The notes beneath the pieces were generated by a model that saw only the letters and a list, made by a program, of their open reading frames with translations, was not told where the DNA came from and ran no database searches. A DNA stretch of 64,000 nt, from assembly GCA_026986575.1 (NCBI GenBank), contig JALSOH010000009.1:124001-188000 (forward strand). The letters run 5' to 3'. Both the position numbers and the translations under genes were made by a program. Below are positions 1 to 8,711 of the stretch, in pieces (within the stretch, counting starts at the first letter, position 1; the number at the start of each line of letters is the position of its first letter). The DNA is from Thermoproteota archaeon (GTDB lineage Archaea > Korarchaeota > Korarchaeia > Korarchaeales > Korarchaeaceae).

Positions 1-1
1 A

Positions 2-121
2 ATACTTACACTGGAACACTACGGTGGGAGGTATTCAGGCGTCTACAAGTACTTAGTGCCTGCCTCCATTCTATCCGTGATGATCTCCCTCGCTCTGGGG
101 GTGGTCCTGTGGGGAAGGTGA
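2..121 (+). CDS. C-terminal end of an integral membrane protein (5' end outside window)
   Basis: An open frame runs from the window edge to a TGA at 119-121 and gives 39 residues. The first half is polar and basic. The last part is a typical hydrophobic membrane helix (VPASILSVMISLALGVVLWG) followed by GR and the stop. It overlaps the larA start by 13 bases, which argues for one transcript with larA. A lactate or organic-acid permease would fit beside larA, but the visible fragment has no family signature, so that is only inference. Confidence 0.6.
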   Translation: MLTLEHYGGRYSGVYKYLVPASILSVMISLALGVVLWGR

Positions 122-1350
122 GGATCCTCTACGGGGACAGGCCCATACACCTCGATATCCCGGATGAGAATCTGCTGGGGGTCTACGGTATAAAGGTCCC
201 TCCTCAAGTTGATGTGGACGAAATGCTGGAGAAGGCACTGGATTCTCCGGTTAACAGCGATCGGTTGGAGGAGATCAGGGCTTCCGAGGTGCTCATAGTG
301 GTGAACGACTCCGCCAGGCTCACCCCCACTCCTAAGATGCTGGATCACGTCCTTCCTAGGTTGGAGGGGGATGTAAGGATCATAGTCGCCACAGGGACCC
401 ACAGGCCACCTACCGAGGGGGAGTACAGGGGGTTGATACTGGGACACCACTACGACAGGCTGAGGAGGGTGACGACATATCATGACTCGAAGAGAAGCGA
501 GTTCACCGATCTGGGAAGGACTGCGAGGGGAACCCCCATCCTGATAAACTCGGAGGTCTTCAGAAACGATCTCGTAATCACTTTGGGTTCGATAGAGCCC
601 CACTACTTCGCTGGCTATACTGGAGGTAGGAAGAGCATCGCACCAGGCCTGTGTGCCTACGAATGCGTCGAGGCAAACCACAAGATGGCGCTCCTTCCCG
701 AGGCGGCTCTGGGAAGGCTCAGGGGAAACCCGCTGCACGAGGATCTGGAGGAGATGGTCAGGAGGGTGGCGGGAAGGGTTAAGGTCTTCTCCCTGAATGT
801 GGCCATCACCGGTGAGGGGAGGACGTGGGCCGCTAGGTCAGGCGACATATTCGACTCCTTCTATTCCCTCGTCGAGGAGGTTGAGAGCAGGTACTCGGTG
901 GAGCTGCCCGAGCAGGCGGACATAGTTGTGGCCGTGGCCCCAGGAGAGATGGGAATAGACCTCTATCAGTCCCACAAGGCGCTGGAGGCTGCCAAGCCCT
1001 TGGTGAGGGAGGGCGGCGTGGTCATACTCGTCGCGCCCTGCTGGGACGGCATCGGACCCAGAAACTTCTACGACCTCCTGGCCGGAAGGAGCAGGGAGGA
1101 GATCAAGGAATATGTCTGGAAGAATTACAGGCTCGGCTATCACAAGTCCGCGAAGATAGTGGAGCTACTGGATAGGGCGGAGGTGTACGCGGTTACCTAC
1201 TTGAGCCCGGAGGTCCTCGAGAGGATAGGATTCAAGCCTTTCTCCAGTCCGCAGGAGGCGTTGAACGAGGCCCTGGCCAAGGTGGGCGGGAAGGTGGCCG
1301 TCCTGCCCGAGGCGAGTTTGGTCGTGCCCCGGCTGAGGACTAAACGTTAA
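109..1350 (+). CDS. larA: Nickel-dependent lactate racemase family protein (LarA, DUF2088)
   Basis: 413 residues, the usual LarA length. LarA interconverts L- and D-lactate, or other 2-hydroxyacids in family members, using the nickel-pincer nucleotide cofactor. All four landmark residues are visible at the right spacing: H98 in GTHRP, H165 in SIEPHYFAGY, K175 in TGGRKSIAPG (the lysine that binds the pincer covalently in the Lactobacillus enzyme) and H191 in EANHKM. The start is GTG at 109, inside the end of the upstream membrane gene, so the two are translationally coupled. Cofactor genes larE, larB and larC and the regulator nikR lie 14-22 kb downstream in this window. The LarA superfamily contains enzymes acting on several hydroxyacids, so lactate itself is the family default, not proven. 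Confidence 0.92.
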   Translation: MGKVRILYGDRPIHLDIPDENLLGVYGIKVPPQVDVDEMLEKALDSPVNSDRLEEIRASEVLIVVNDSARLTPTPKMLDHVLPRLEGDVRIIVATGTHRPPTEGEYRGLILGHHYDRLRRVTTYHDSKRSEFTDLGRTARGTPILINSEVFRNDLVITLGSIEPHYFAGYTGGRKSIAPGLCAYECVEANHKMALLPEAALGRLRGNPLHEDLEEMVRRVAGRVKVFSLNVAITGEGRTWAARSGDIFDSFYSLVEEVESRYSVELPEQADIVVAVAPGEMGIDLYQSHKALEAAKPLVREGGVVILVAPCWDGIGPRNFYDLLAGRSREEIKEYVWKNYRLGYHKSAKIVELLDRAEVYAVTYLSPEVLERIGFKPFSSPQEALNEALAKVGGKVAVLPEASLVVPRLRTKR

Positions 1351-1382
1351 ATTTTTGGTTCATATGGGAGAGAAGACGAGGG

Positions 1383-3815
1383 ATGAAGAGAGCCCTGCTC
1401 CTAGCGTTAATAGCCATCACCCTGCTCCACGCCAGAGCGCAGATACCGGGCATCGAGGTGGCATTGGAACCTAGTACCATCGGTCCATCCGGCCTAGTCA
1501 ACGTCACGGTGGCCTTGACCGGTGGATTGCCCCAAGGCACGTACTACACCGTGAAGGTGGAGGTAATAGATGATGGAACGCTGATCCGGAAGGAGAGATC
1601 CTTTGTCTCCACAGGTACGTCTGAGGTGCATCACTTCTCACTCACGGCGCCCTCTAAACCCGGCGTTTATCCAGTGAGGGTGATCCTCTCCTACCCCAAC
1701 GCTAATGTGACCGAGAACGTGACCCTGACCGTGATCCCCACCTTGAGGGATGTCACGCAGCTGGCAACCTCCCTCGCCGATTTGGACGACAAATTGGACA
1801 AGCTGAAGGCGGTCAGGCTGAACGAGACCGAGCTCTCAGCCCTTCTCACTAAGAGAGCTGAGATGGCGGAGCAGTTCGGTGAGCTCGTTAGGCTCCTTGT
1901 GGAGGGGAGGGAACCTCTCAGGGCCGCGGAGCTCTACGGGAACATTTCCTCGACGATGGAGGAGATGAACGAACGAATAAGGAAGCTGTGGAGCATAGAG
2001 CTTGTTGTCTGGTCTGTATCGAGCAGCATGGACTCCTCCCTTAAGATGCCCACCGGCATAAGCGTCGAGTTCTGGTATAGGTTGGTGACCGCCTCCCTCT
2101 GGGTCATACTCCTCCTGCTCGCTCTCTTCCCTCTCTACACCACCGGCTACATAACACTCACCTATTACTTGGTTTCGGAGATGGAGGAGGCGGAGAGCAG
2201 CGAGGTGATAAACGAGGCTAACCAGAGGGCCCTCAGAATACTGGAAAGGGCTTTTGATCAGATAAAGGAGGTCTCGGATCCCAAATCGATGATAATGACG
2301 TCTCTAGCCAGCGCTCTAGCTGCCGTGGGACTGATGGCGGACAACGTGTACGCGATCATAGGCTCGATGCTCCTCTCCCCCCTGATGGGCGCCATCGTGG
2401 CCGGGGCTGTAGGGTTAGCTCTCATAGACGTGAGGAGGGAGGAGGTCACTGGTTTGGACCTCTTCTACACCGGACTGAAGGTGGGGTTGGAGGGCCTCCT
2501 CTTGGTAATCGTTCTCTCTTGGATGACTTCGGCCCTCGCTGGTTCCTACGTCCCCCTCCAGATCACGAGGGAGCTGGCCGCTAGGGGAAGCCCTAATCTG
2601 GTTGATCTGGCCATAGCCTTGGCTGCGGGATTCGCCGGCTCAGTTGCCATGATGCACGAAAGGGCTGAGGCTGCGCTGGTAGGTTCGGCCATAGCCATAG
2701 CTCTAGTACCACCGGCCGCCGCCGTGGGAGTGTCGCTGGCGATGCTCAACCCCTCGCTCTTCGTTGGCTCTGCCACCTTGGTAGCTGTGAACGTGATCGC
2801 CTTGATAGCTGCTGGCTACATCTCGGCGAAGTTCTACGCCATATACCCCGTGATAGATCGCGTTTTCCATGAGTTCATGGAGTCCTTCAGTGAGGTGTCT
2901 GGAAGAGTTGCTAGGACGAGCGCTGAGGTCCTTTTGAGGGCCATGGGTTCCTTCATCGTGGCGGTCGTGTGGTTCCTCTCCCTCTGGGTGAAGGTGTCGG
3001 TGGGCCTGCTCGGGACCAAGTCCCCCGGAGAGGCCTTAAAGGCCATAGGCAGGAAAGTAGCTTTCGTTCTCCTGCCTATAGTCCTGAGCTGGCTGTTTGG
3101 CGTCGTGATTTCTACCAATGCCTCCGCCCTCTTCTCAATCGCTCACGACTCCCTCCTTGGAATTATCGCTTTTATATCCTCCATCCTCCCCCTCAGTCTG
3201 TTAACACCCAATGTGGCTTTCTTCCTCGCTCTCATTGCCTCGGCAGCCTTCCTCAGGCTGATGACCCTCGAGGCGGTGAGGGCCAGGGAGACCGGAAGCT
3301 GGAAGAGCAGGGCCAGGGTCTTTGGCTATGCTTTCCTGTTCTGGCTCACGTCCGGCTACATCTTGGGAATCAACAGGTTCACCCACGTCAGTGCAGGATA
3401 TACACTTCTCGTCATAGCGTTCGTCACCGTTTATTCGAACAAGTTCCTCTGGGAGAGGAGGAAGAGGATCGCCCTCTACGCCTTCATAATCTTCACATTC
3501 CTCACCCTCATGATCCACAGCGCCGCGGCGTTCGAGTCGATGAGGGCTGCTGAGACCCTCTCGACGGGCAATGTGATGAAGGTTGTGAAGGAGATAATCG
3601 CCTCCTATGCTGGCGTGTTGCCGGAGAATGTTAACGTTTCCCTGACCTCTAGAGGGGCGGAGTGGGTGCTTAGAGCCAAGATATATGTGAGCGAGACGAG
3701 GTTCAAACAGGGACCGGTGATGACCCCCGCGGTGGTGAAGGCAGCTGAGGAAACGGTGAGACACGCCTTGGGAACGGATGTGAGGCTGGTGGTGGAGTAC
3801 GCCCTGACACCCTAA
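1383..3815 (+). CDS. DUF389 membrane protein with exported N-terminal domain
   Basis: 810 residues. A signal peptide (about residues 1-20) precedes an extracytoplasmic beta-sandwich-like region (about 21-115) and a helical, possibly coiled-coil stretch (about 120-210), then a membrane segment near 235-260. The DUF389 hydrophobic core follows at about 295-490, with phrases typical of the family such as DNVYAIIGSMLLSPLMGAIV and SAIAIALVPPAAAVGVSLAM. Further helices fill the rest, and a soluble alpha/beta tail of about 95 residues closes it. DUF389 proteins are of unknown function, presumed transporters. The start ATG at 1383 follows an AT-rich promoter-like stretch at 1346-1354. The exported N-terminal domain and long C-terminal half make this larger than simple DUF389 proteins. 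Confidence 0.8.
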   Translation: MKRALLLALIAITLLHARAQIPGIEVALEPSTIGPSGLVNVTVALTGGLPQGTYYTVKVEVIDDGTLIRKERSFVSTGTSEVHHFSLTAPSKPGVYPVRVILSYPNANVTENVTLTVIPTLRDVTQLATSLADLDDKLDKLKAVRLNETELSALLTKRAEMAEQFGELVRLLVEGREPLRAAELYGNISSTMEEMNERIRKLWSIELVVWSVSSSMDSSLKMPTGISVEFWYRLVTASLWVILLLLALFPLYTTGYITLTYYLVSEMEEAESSEVINEANQRALRILERAFDQIKEVSDPKSMIMTSLASALAAVGLMADNVYAIIGSMLLSPLMGAIVAGAVGLALIDVRREEVTGLDLFYTGLKVGLEGLLLVIVLSWMTSALAGSYVPLQITRELAARGSPNLVDLAIALAAGFAGSVAMMHERAEAALVGSAIAIALVPPAAAVGVSLAMLNPSLFVGSATLVAVNVIALIAAGYISAKFYAIYPVIDRVFHEFMESFSEVSGRVARTSAEVLLRAMGSFIVAVVWFLSLWVKVSVGLLGTKSPGEALKAIGRKVAFVLLPIVLSWLFGVVISTNASALFSIAHDSLLGIIAFISSILPLSLLTPNVAFFLALIASAAFLRLMTLEAVRARETGSWKSRARVFGYAFLFWLTSGYILGINRFTHVSAGYTLLVIAFVTVYSNKFLWERRKRIALYAFIIFTFLTLMIHSAAAFESMRAAETLSTGNVMKVVKEIIASYAGVLPENVNVSLTSRGAEWVLRAKIYVSETRFKQGPVMTPAVVKAAEETVRHALGTDVRLVVEYALTP

Positions 3816-3824
3816 GGTGATGGC

Positions 3825-4826
3825 ATGCTGTGGATAGATGTGGTGAACGAACCTCACGTCAGGCTCTGGAGGAGGTTCCTCCGTAGGTATCCTCAGGAGG
3901 CGCTGGTGACGGTAAGGAGGAAGGGACCTCTGGTGGAACTGACCCGCAGGCTGCTGGGCCGGGACTTTCTGGTGGTAGGAAGGTGGGGTCGCACCAAGGA
4001 GGAAAAGCTCAGGGCTTTCGCCGAGAGGGTCAGGGAACTGGCCGAGTTGGTCGATGAACTGGATGTAAGTGTGGCCACCTCCAAAGGATCGGCGGAGCAG
4101 GCTAGAGTGGCCTTCGGGCTCGGAATTCCGTTCGTGGCCCTCAACGATAACGACCTGTCGCCTCACGTGATCACCAAGCTGACCTTCCCCCTCTCCACCG
4201 TCGCGGTGGTGCCGGAGTGCTTCCGAGGTCCGATCTACGGGCCCACTCTGAGGTTCAAGGGGATCTTCGAGGTATCACACGTCCTCGATTACCTTGAGGA
4301 GCCGACGAGGGAGGAACTCAGGCATCTGGGGCTAAGAGAGAGGGGATACGTTATAGTCAGACCCCCGCCCGTAGGATCCCATTACTTAGAAGTTGCGGAG
4401 CACTTCGAGGATGCGGTGAGCAGGCTACTCCTCTCTACGGGCTTGGATGAGGTCAGGATGCCGAGGGAAGGCGGGATCATCCTGCCCGACGGATCTAGGT
4501 ACGAGGGCGTGGTCGACGGATTGGATCTGATCTCCACCTCCGCCGGAGTCCTCTCCGGTGGGGGGACTATGATAAGGGAGGCGGCGCTCCTCGGCATTCC
4601 CGCGATATCCCTATTCCCTAGGGAGGAGCCGTGCGTCACCGAGGTTCTGATGAGGGAGGGCCTGATAGTTAAGGCCAGGGAGGACACCGTGATCAGGGCC
4701 TACGAGAGGTTGCTGGAGGACATGAGCTCAGGCGAGCTCGAGAGGAGGGCTAAGAGGTTCCTCAAATCGGTCGGCGACCCTCTAGACACAGTTGCTAGGG
4801 CGCTAGAGGAGGCAGAGAGGTCTTGA
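3825..4826 (+). CDS. DUF354 family protein (glycosyltransferase-B-like)
   Basis: 333 residues with the DUF354 N-terminal signature LWIDVVNEPHV and the C-terminal region STSAGVLSGGGTMIREAAL, where family members and related UDP-GlcNAc 2-epimerase/GT-B proteins bind a nucleotide sugar. The N-terminal Rossmann half is about 1-150 and the C-terminal half about 170-333. The reaction is not established for the family; archaeal members are usually annotated as glycosyltransferase-like. It starts 9 bases after the DUF389 gene, and its stop overlaps the next start (TTGA), so it sits in the middle of an operon with the DUF389 gene and the 126-residue gene. Confidence 0.75.
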   Translation: MLWIDVVNEPHVRLWRRFLRRYPQEALVTVRRKGPLVELTRRLLGRDFLVVGRWGRTKEEKLRAFAERVRELAELVDELDVSVATSKGSAEQARVAFGLGIPFVALNDNDLSPHVITKLTFPLSTVAVVPECFRGPIYGPTLRFKGIFEVSHVLDYLEEPTREELRHLGLRERGYVIVRPPPVGSHYLEVAEHFEDAVSRLLLSTGLDEVRMPREGGIILPDGSRYEGVVDGLDLISTSAGVLSGGGTMIREAALLGIPAISLFPREEPCVTEVLMREGLIVKAREDTVIRAYERLLEDMSSGELERRAKRFLKSVGDPLDTVARALEEAERS

Positions 4827-5203
4827 GATCTCGCCTGAGGATCTCCATATTAAGAGAAAGCTCCGGACAGCCGCTGAGACTCTCACAGGTCGAGAAGACG
4901 GAGCTCCTGAAGATACACTCCTTCATGAGGAGGTTGAGGGACCGGTTTCCGGACGCCCAGCTGGTGATCTCGGGCCCCAATCTTCACGTGACCCTCCCCA
5001 TACCGGATGACCCTGAGGAGTTCGAGGCCATAATCTCGCCACTAGCCAATAGGGTCAGGGTGATCGTGCTCCTTTGGTCGCCCCGCATATCTTGCTACTT
5101 GGATCTGTGCGCTAACCTGTTAGCCGCCTGCGAGAACCACTTAGTAGTGGAGGGAGACAACGATCTCGTTGAAGAGGTCGCCAGACTGTGGAGAACGGCT
5201 TGA
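4823..5203 (+). CDS. Small conserved-looking hypothetical protein
   Basis: 126 residues starting from TTG in a 4-base overlap with the DUF354 stop. I do not recognise a family. The sequence is a soluble alpha/beta mix: a charged helix at about 22-45, strands such as AQLVISGPNLHVTL and RVRVIVLLWS, and four cysteines near the end (about 91-107). The tight coupling suggests a job linked to the DUF354 protein, perhaps as a small partner. It ends 10 bases from the convergent glycosyltransferase gene. Confidence 0.6.
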   Translation: MRSRLRISILRESSGQPLRLSQVEKTELLKIHSFMRRLRDRFPDAQLVISGPNLHVTLPIPDDPEEFEAIISPLANRVRVIVLLWSPRISCYLDLCANLLAACENHLVVEGDNDLVEEVARLWRTA

Positions 5204-5212
5204 TTCTGAGGA

Positions 5213-6688
5213 TCAGAAGGGGCCCGCTCTGTAGCCCAGTCCTTCTTTCTCCAACTCCCCCCACTCGAACCTCTTTCCCTTAGCTCTGGCGATGAAGGTG
5301 TCCAGTAGGGCCTTCACCATCCAGGCCTCGTGCATCTGCTTGTACCCGACGACGAATAAGGGTAGGATCGCCAGGGTTATGTCCTCCTCCCCAGCGATCT
5401 GCAGTGAGAGGAGGAATATGAGGAACTGCATGAAGGAGAAAAGGATGAACTGCATTAGCAGGGGTATGAACCGACCGTGAATCAGGCCTAGAGCTAGGGA
5501 GAAGAGGACCGCCACATCCACCAGCGGGATTACGATGAGCTGCATGATCAACGCAGGAAACACCAGCCTCTGCAGGTATCCGTACCTCAGATTTAATAGA
5601 GCGTCCCTGTGCTTCAGGAGGACCTCGAAAGCCCCCCTGTACCACCTCATCCTCTGCCTGTACAGATCCCTGAGCTTCTTAGGCACTTCCGTAAATGCAA
5701 CGGCCAGGGAGCTGGCTTGCACTATCCTACCCGTCTTCAGCGCCTTTATAGTGATGTCAAAATCCTCGGTCACGACGTCCGTGTCGTACATCCCTGTGGA
5801 GCGAAGGACTTCCCTCCTGAATCCTCCGAATGATCCCGAGATTATCATGACGGCGCCGAACACGTCAAGCGCCCTCCTAGCGAAGTTGAAGCTGAGGATG
5901 TACTCTATGGCCTGAAGCTTCGTGAGGAGGTTCACCCTATTCCTGACCAGTACGTTACCCGAGACTGCGGAGACCTCGGGGTCTTGGAACCTCCTCACCA
6001 GCTCGGTTATGGACCTCCTGCCCACCAGCGTGTCTGCATCCACTACCACTATCACATCTCCCTTTGCGAACCTCATGCCGAAGTTCAGGGCCGAGGCCTT
6101 CCCTCTACCCCCGTGCTCCTTCCTGAGCACCTTGACCTTCTTGCTGACGTACCTCGACGCGATCTCGAATGTCCTGTCTGTTGAGGCATCATCCACCACT
6201 ATCACCTCCTTGGGCTCGTAATCGGTTTCGAGGATGGATTCTATCGTCGCTGCAATGGTCCTCTCCTCGTTTCTGGCCGGAACTATGACGGAGACCAGCG
6301 GCCGGTAGAGGAGAGGCCTTCCGACCTCTTGGAGCTCCCTGTACTTGTGGTAGATGGCGAGGGGAGACATGAGCATGTAGTTCCAGGTTATGAGGGTCAG
6401 TCCGAAGGCTAGCAGGGAGTTCAATAGCCCGGGAAACTTGGCGTATCCCTCGTAGAGGACGACGGCAGCCAATGCAATGGGCACGATCACCATGAGGATG
6501 GAGAGCTCCGTAAGCCCTCTCTTGAAGCTGAGCCCCCTCTTTCCCCTCCTGAAGGCCTCAGCCAAGTAATAGAGAGTGAGGGCCGAAGCTATTAGGAGGG
6601 AAACTATGGTAAGTCTCCCAGGTATCACCAGCGGGATCAGGGCGATACTGATGTAGAGCGTCACAACGGTGAGGTAAATCCTCCACAC
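5213..6688 (-). CDS. Membrane-bound family 2 glycosyltransferase (processive type)
   Basis: 491 residues. Four N-terminal membrane helices (about 1-115) precede a GT2 catalytic domain (about 130-350) and three to four C-terminal helices. Catalytic landmarks are all visible: VVDD at 164-167, DAD at 217-219, TED at 307-309 and QRMRW at 345-349. This combination (D, DxD, TED, QxxRW) marks processive beta-glycosyltransferases such as cellulose, chitin or poly-N-acetylglucosamine synthases. The product would be a surface polysaccharide; the sugar cannot be read from sequence. It lies 12 bases downstream of the TackOD1-like zinc protein on the same strand, suggesting a shared transcript. Confidence 0.9.
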   Translation of the reverse strand: MWRIYLTVVTLYISIALIPLVIPGRLTIVSLLIASALTLYYLAEAFRRGKRGLSFKRGLTELSILMVIVPIALAAVVLYEGYAKFPGLLNSLLAFGLTLITWNYMLMSPLAIYHKYRELQEVGRPLLYRPLVSVIVPARNEERTIAATIESILETDYEPKEVIVVDDASTDRTFEIASRYVSKKVKVLRKEHGGRGKASALNFGMRFAKGDVIVVVDADTLVGRRSITELVRRFQDPEVSAVSGNVLVRNRVNLLTKLQAIEYILSFNFARRALDVFGAVMIISGSFGGFRREVLRSTGMYDTDVVTEDFDITIKALKTGRIVQASSLAVAFTEVPKKLRDLYRQRMRWYRGAFEVLLKHRDALLNLRYGYLQRLVFPALIMQLIVIPLVDVAVLFSLALGLIHGRFIPLLMQFILFSFMQFLIFLLSLQIAGEEDITLAILPLFVVGYKQMHEAWMVKALLDTFIARAKGKRFEWGELEKEGLGYRAGPF

Positions 6689-6700
6689 GCGAACACCCCT

Positions 6701-7726
6701 TCAGGGGGCGCCGTGGTCCTTCTCTAGGAGCTTCTCCCCAGCTACGAGCTCTCTCAGCATCTGGATCAATCTCTCGATCAGATCCTCGCGCCTAGAGGAT
6801 TCAATCAGCGTAATTCCGTACCTACGAGCAACGTCCCTCAACCTCTCATCCAACGAGGACGGAATCGCGAGTATCCAGTACTTGGCGTTGGCGTCGAATG
6901 CCTTCGCGAAGAACCTCAGCAAATCCTCTTCCCTCAGCTGCTTCCCGGGAGGGACGATATCAATAACCGCCACAGGTATCGGCTCGTCTGAGGACCTGAT
7001 CACGAAAGTAAAACTTTGCTCTATGCCCGAGACGCCCTTAACCTTGGCTCCCGGGCCCTCTACAGTTATGCCGAGTTCAAGTAACCTGTCGGCCATCTCA
7101 CTGAGGAAGGACGCCTCCTCCAGAGATCTTACCCTCTCTGGGACGACCCTGTAGCGGTATACCCTCGCGATCCTCAGGTCCTTAATGGAGTTCTCCTTAC
7201 CACAGTCGGCACACACGAACTTGAGCTCAGGCAGGGAGAAGAACTCCCCGCAGTCAGAGCACAGATAGATGTCGGCAGTCCTGAGGTAGTCCACCCCAAT
7301 AGCCCTGAGCTTCTTCCCGCATTTGGGACAGACCATCTCTCCACTGGGGGTCTTGAAGTCCGTCTCCGGTCCAGAATAGCCGCAGGCGAGATGCTCGATG
7401 ACCGTGGTCCTGCTAAAGTTGATCGATCCGCAGTAGGGACAGACGGGTCTGATAGTGAGCCTATGGGAGCCGCATCTCCCGCACACAGCGATATTATCGT
7501 GGAGCTCTGCCCTCAGGATACCTTCCCTTGTCAACTCCCTCAGGACATCCTCCACCCCCTCACAATCCCGAACCCCCATTTCCCCGAGCAAGGGACAGTA
7601 GGTGAAGCCCTCATCGGGATCGAAAACTGGAACTAGCTCTTGGAGGTCCCCCGAGAGTATAAGGTTCATCAGCCTTCTCTTGAGGGCGATCCTCCCCCGG
7701 TCCAATCCATCGTCCTTTACGGCCAT
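6701..7726 (-). CDS. TackOD1-like multi-zinc-ribbon protein
   Basis: 341 residues. The N-terminus is helical. It is followed by at least three zinc-ribbon-like Cys pairs: C82/C85 with C96/C99, H112/C115 with C133/C136, and C156/C159 with C172/C175. The layout resembles the TackOD1 output domain described for TACK archaea and some bacteria, where it is usually fused to receiver domains. No receiver domain is seen here. The C-terminal half (about 200-335) has an alpha/beta pattern with PVAVIDIVP and KYWILAIPSSLDE, possibly a nuclease-like or Rossmann-like fold. TackOD1 proteins are often linked to exopolysaccharide genes, which fits the glycosyltransferase next to it. Role inferred: sensing or regulation of surface polysaccharide. 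Confidence 0.65.
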   Translation of the reverse strand: MAVKDDGLDRGRIALKRRLMNLILSGDLQELVPVFDPDEGFTYCPLLGEMGVRDCEGVEDVLRELTREGILRAELHDNIAVCGRCGSHRLTIRPVCPYCGSINFSRTTVIEHLACGYSGPETDFKTPSGEMVCPKCGKKLRAIGVDYLRTADIYLCSDCGEFFSLPELKFVCADCGKENSIKDLRIARVYRYRVVPERVRSLEEASFLSEMADRLLELGITVEGPGAKVKGVSGIEQSFTFVIRSSDEPIPVAVIDIVPPGKQLREEDLLRFFAKAFDANAKYWILAIPSSLDERLRDVARRYGITLIESSRREDLIERLIQMLRELVAGEKLLEKDHGAP

Positions 7727-7837
7727 CTTCGTTTACCGTACCCACGAGTAATATTAAGGATGTCGCGGTTTACCCTGAAAAAGAAGTCGGTATCCGAGCT
7801 TTTCAGGGACAGCCCCCTCGGGGAGGCGCCCTCGCCC

Positions 7838-8674
7838 TTACCGTCTCGGCGTGAGAACCAGCTCACAGTGCTCATCCCCCCTAGCGACGCACCTCTCCTC
7901 ATGAGATTCGTACTCGACCCCCATGATCTCCGACACCGCACCCTCTATTATACCCCTCACCATGCTGCATCCCACATCCTCACTGCTCTCCACGAGATTG
8001 GGATTCTCCTCTAATATTTCCTTGAGAGAAGTGCATTCAATGCATTCGTACTTTCTAACAACTATATCTTCGCCCCTCCTCTCCACCTCGGCAATCCCGT
8101 ACCCTAGGGATTGAAAGAGGGGTAAGGCGACCTTCTTCACCACCTCAAAGGGATCGTCGATCTCCAATTCCTCGGACAGGGATACATGCTTCCTCGAGAG
8201 CCCCCTCCCCATCCTCACGCCCACCTGATAGAGAATGCCAGAGGCAGCCCTCGGGCCTATAGCCTCTATCAGTCCCCTAATCAGCTCCTTCATGGCGGAC
8301 TTCCTCAGCATGACGATTCTCTCGCCGAAGACAGTGGGAGGGAATGAAGTGGTGTCCGCTATCAATCCCCTCGTCACGGGTTCGAAGATCCTCACTTCTC
8401 CGATGCTCTTAACGCCAGAGATCCTCTCCACGAGTTCCTGGGAGTCCACCTCCTTATCCGTGATGTCCACAACGAGGATCATCCTCGGCTCAGCACCCAC
8501 CGAATAGCCGTAGATGTAGTTTATGTTCAGCTCCATATCTTCTATTATCCCGGAGATCTCCCTTAGTAGTCCGGGTCTATCCTCCTTGAACGTGAGCGAG
8601 AGACCCAGGAAATCCCTACCGGGAGAGATGAGGACATTCCTAAACTCCAGAGGCTTGGGATCGTCCATCATCAA
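7838..8674 (-). CDS. ACT-like domain fused to V4R domain
   Basis: 278 residues. An ACT-like regulatory domain (about 20-98, with SLTFKEDRPGLLREISGII) is followed by a V4R (4-vinyl-reductase) domain (about 115-278). V4R domains bind small hydrophobic ligands or metal in regulators and in chlorophyll and bacteriochlorophyll enzymes. Conserved-looking cysteines are C211, C214, C236, C262 and C270, with the family-like ending ARGDEHCELVL. It is a diverged tandem paralogue of the next upstream gene (8712-9602), 37 bases apart on the same strand. Likely a cytoplasmic ligand sensor; no DNA-binding domain is visible, so a partner may be needed. Start chosen among three adjacent ATGs (8674-8668). Confidence 0.75.
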   Translation of the reverse strand: MMMDDPKPLEFRNVLISPGRDFLGLSLTFKEDRPGLLREISGIIEDMELNINYIYGYSVGAEPRMILVVDITDKEVDSQELVERISGVKSIGEVRIFEPVTRGLIADTTSFPPTVFGERIVMLRKSAMKELIRGLIEAIGPRAASGILYQVGVRMGRGLSRKHVSLSEELEIDDPFEVVKKVALPLFQSLGYGIAEVERRGEDIVVRKYECIECTSLKEILEENPNLVESSEDVGCSMVRGIIEGAVSEIMGVEYESHEERCVARGDEHCELVLTPRR

Positions 8675-8711
8675 TTACACCCGAAACATGTTGATGAAGG
8701 GGCTCATCGGT

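Noticed and set aside
2969-3553. Long plus-strand open frame inside the DUF389 gene
   Set aside because: It is out of frame with a clear membrane protein gene and its product has no protein-family character.
3201-4166. Minus-strand open frame of 321 codons opposite the DUF389 and DUF354 genes
   Set aside because: His- and Arg-rich shadow of two well-supported plus-strand genes.
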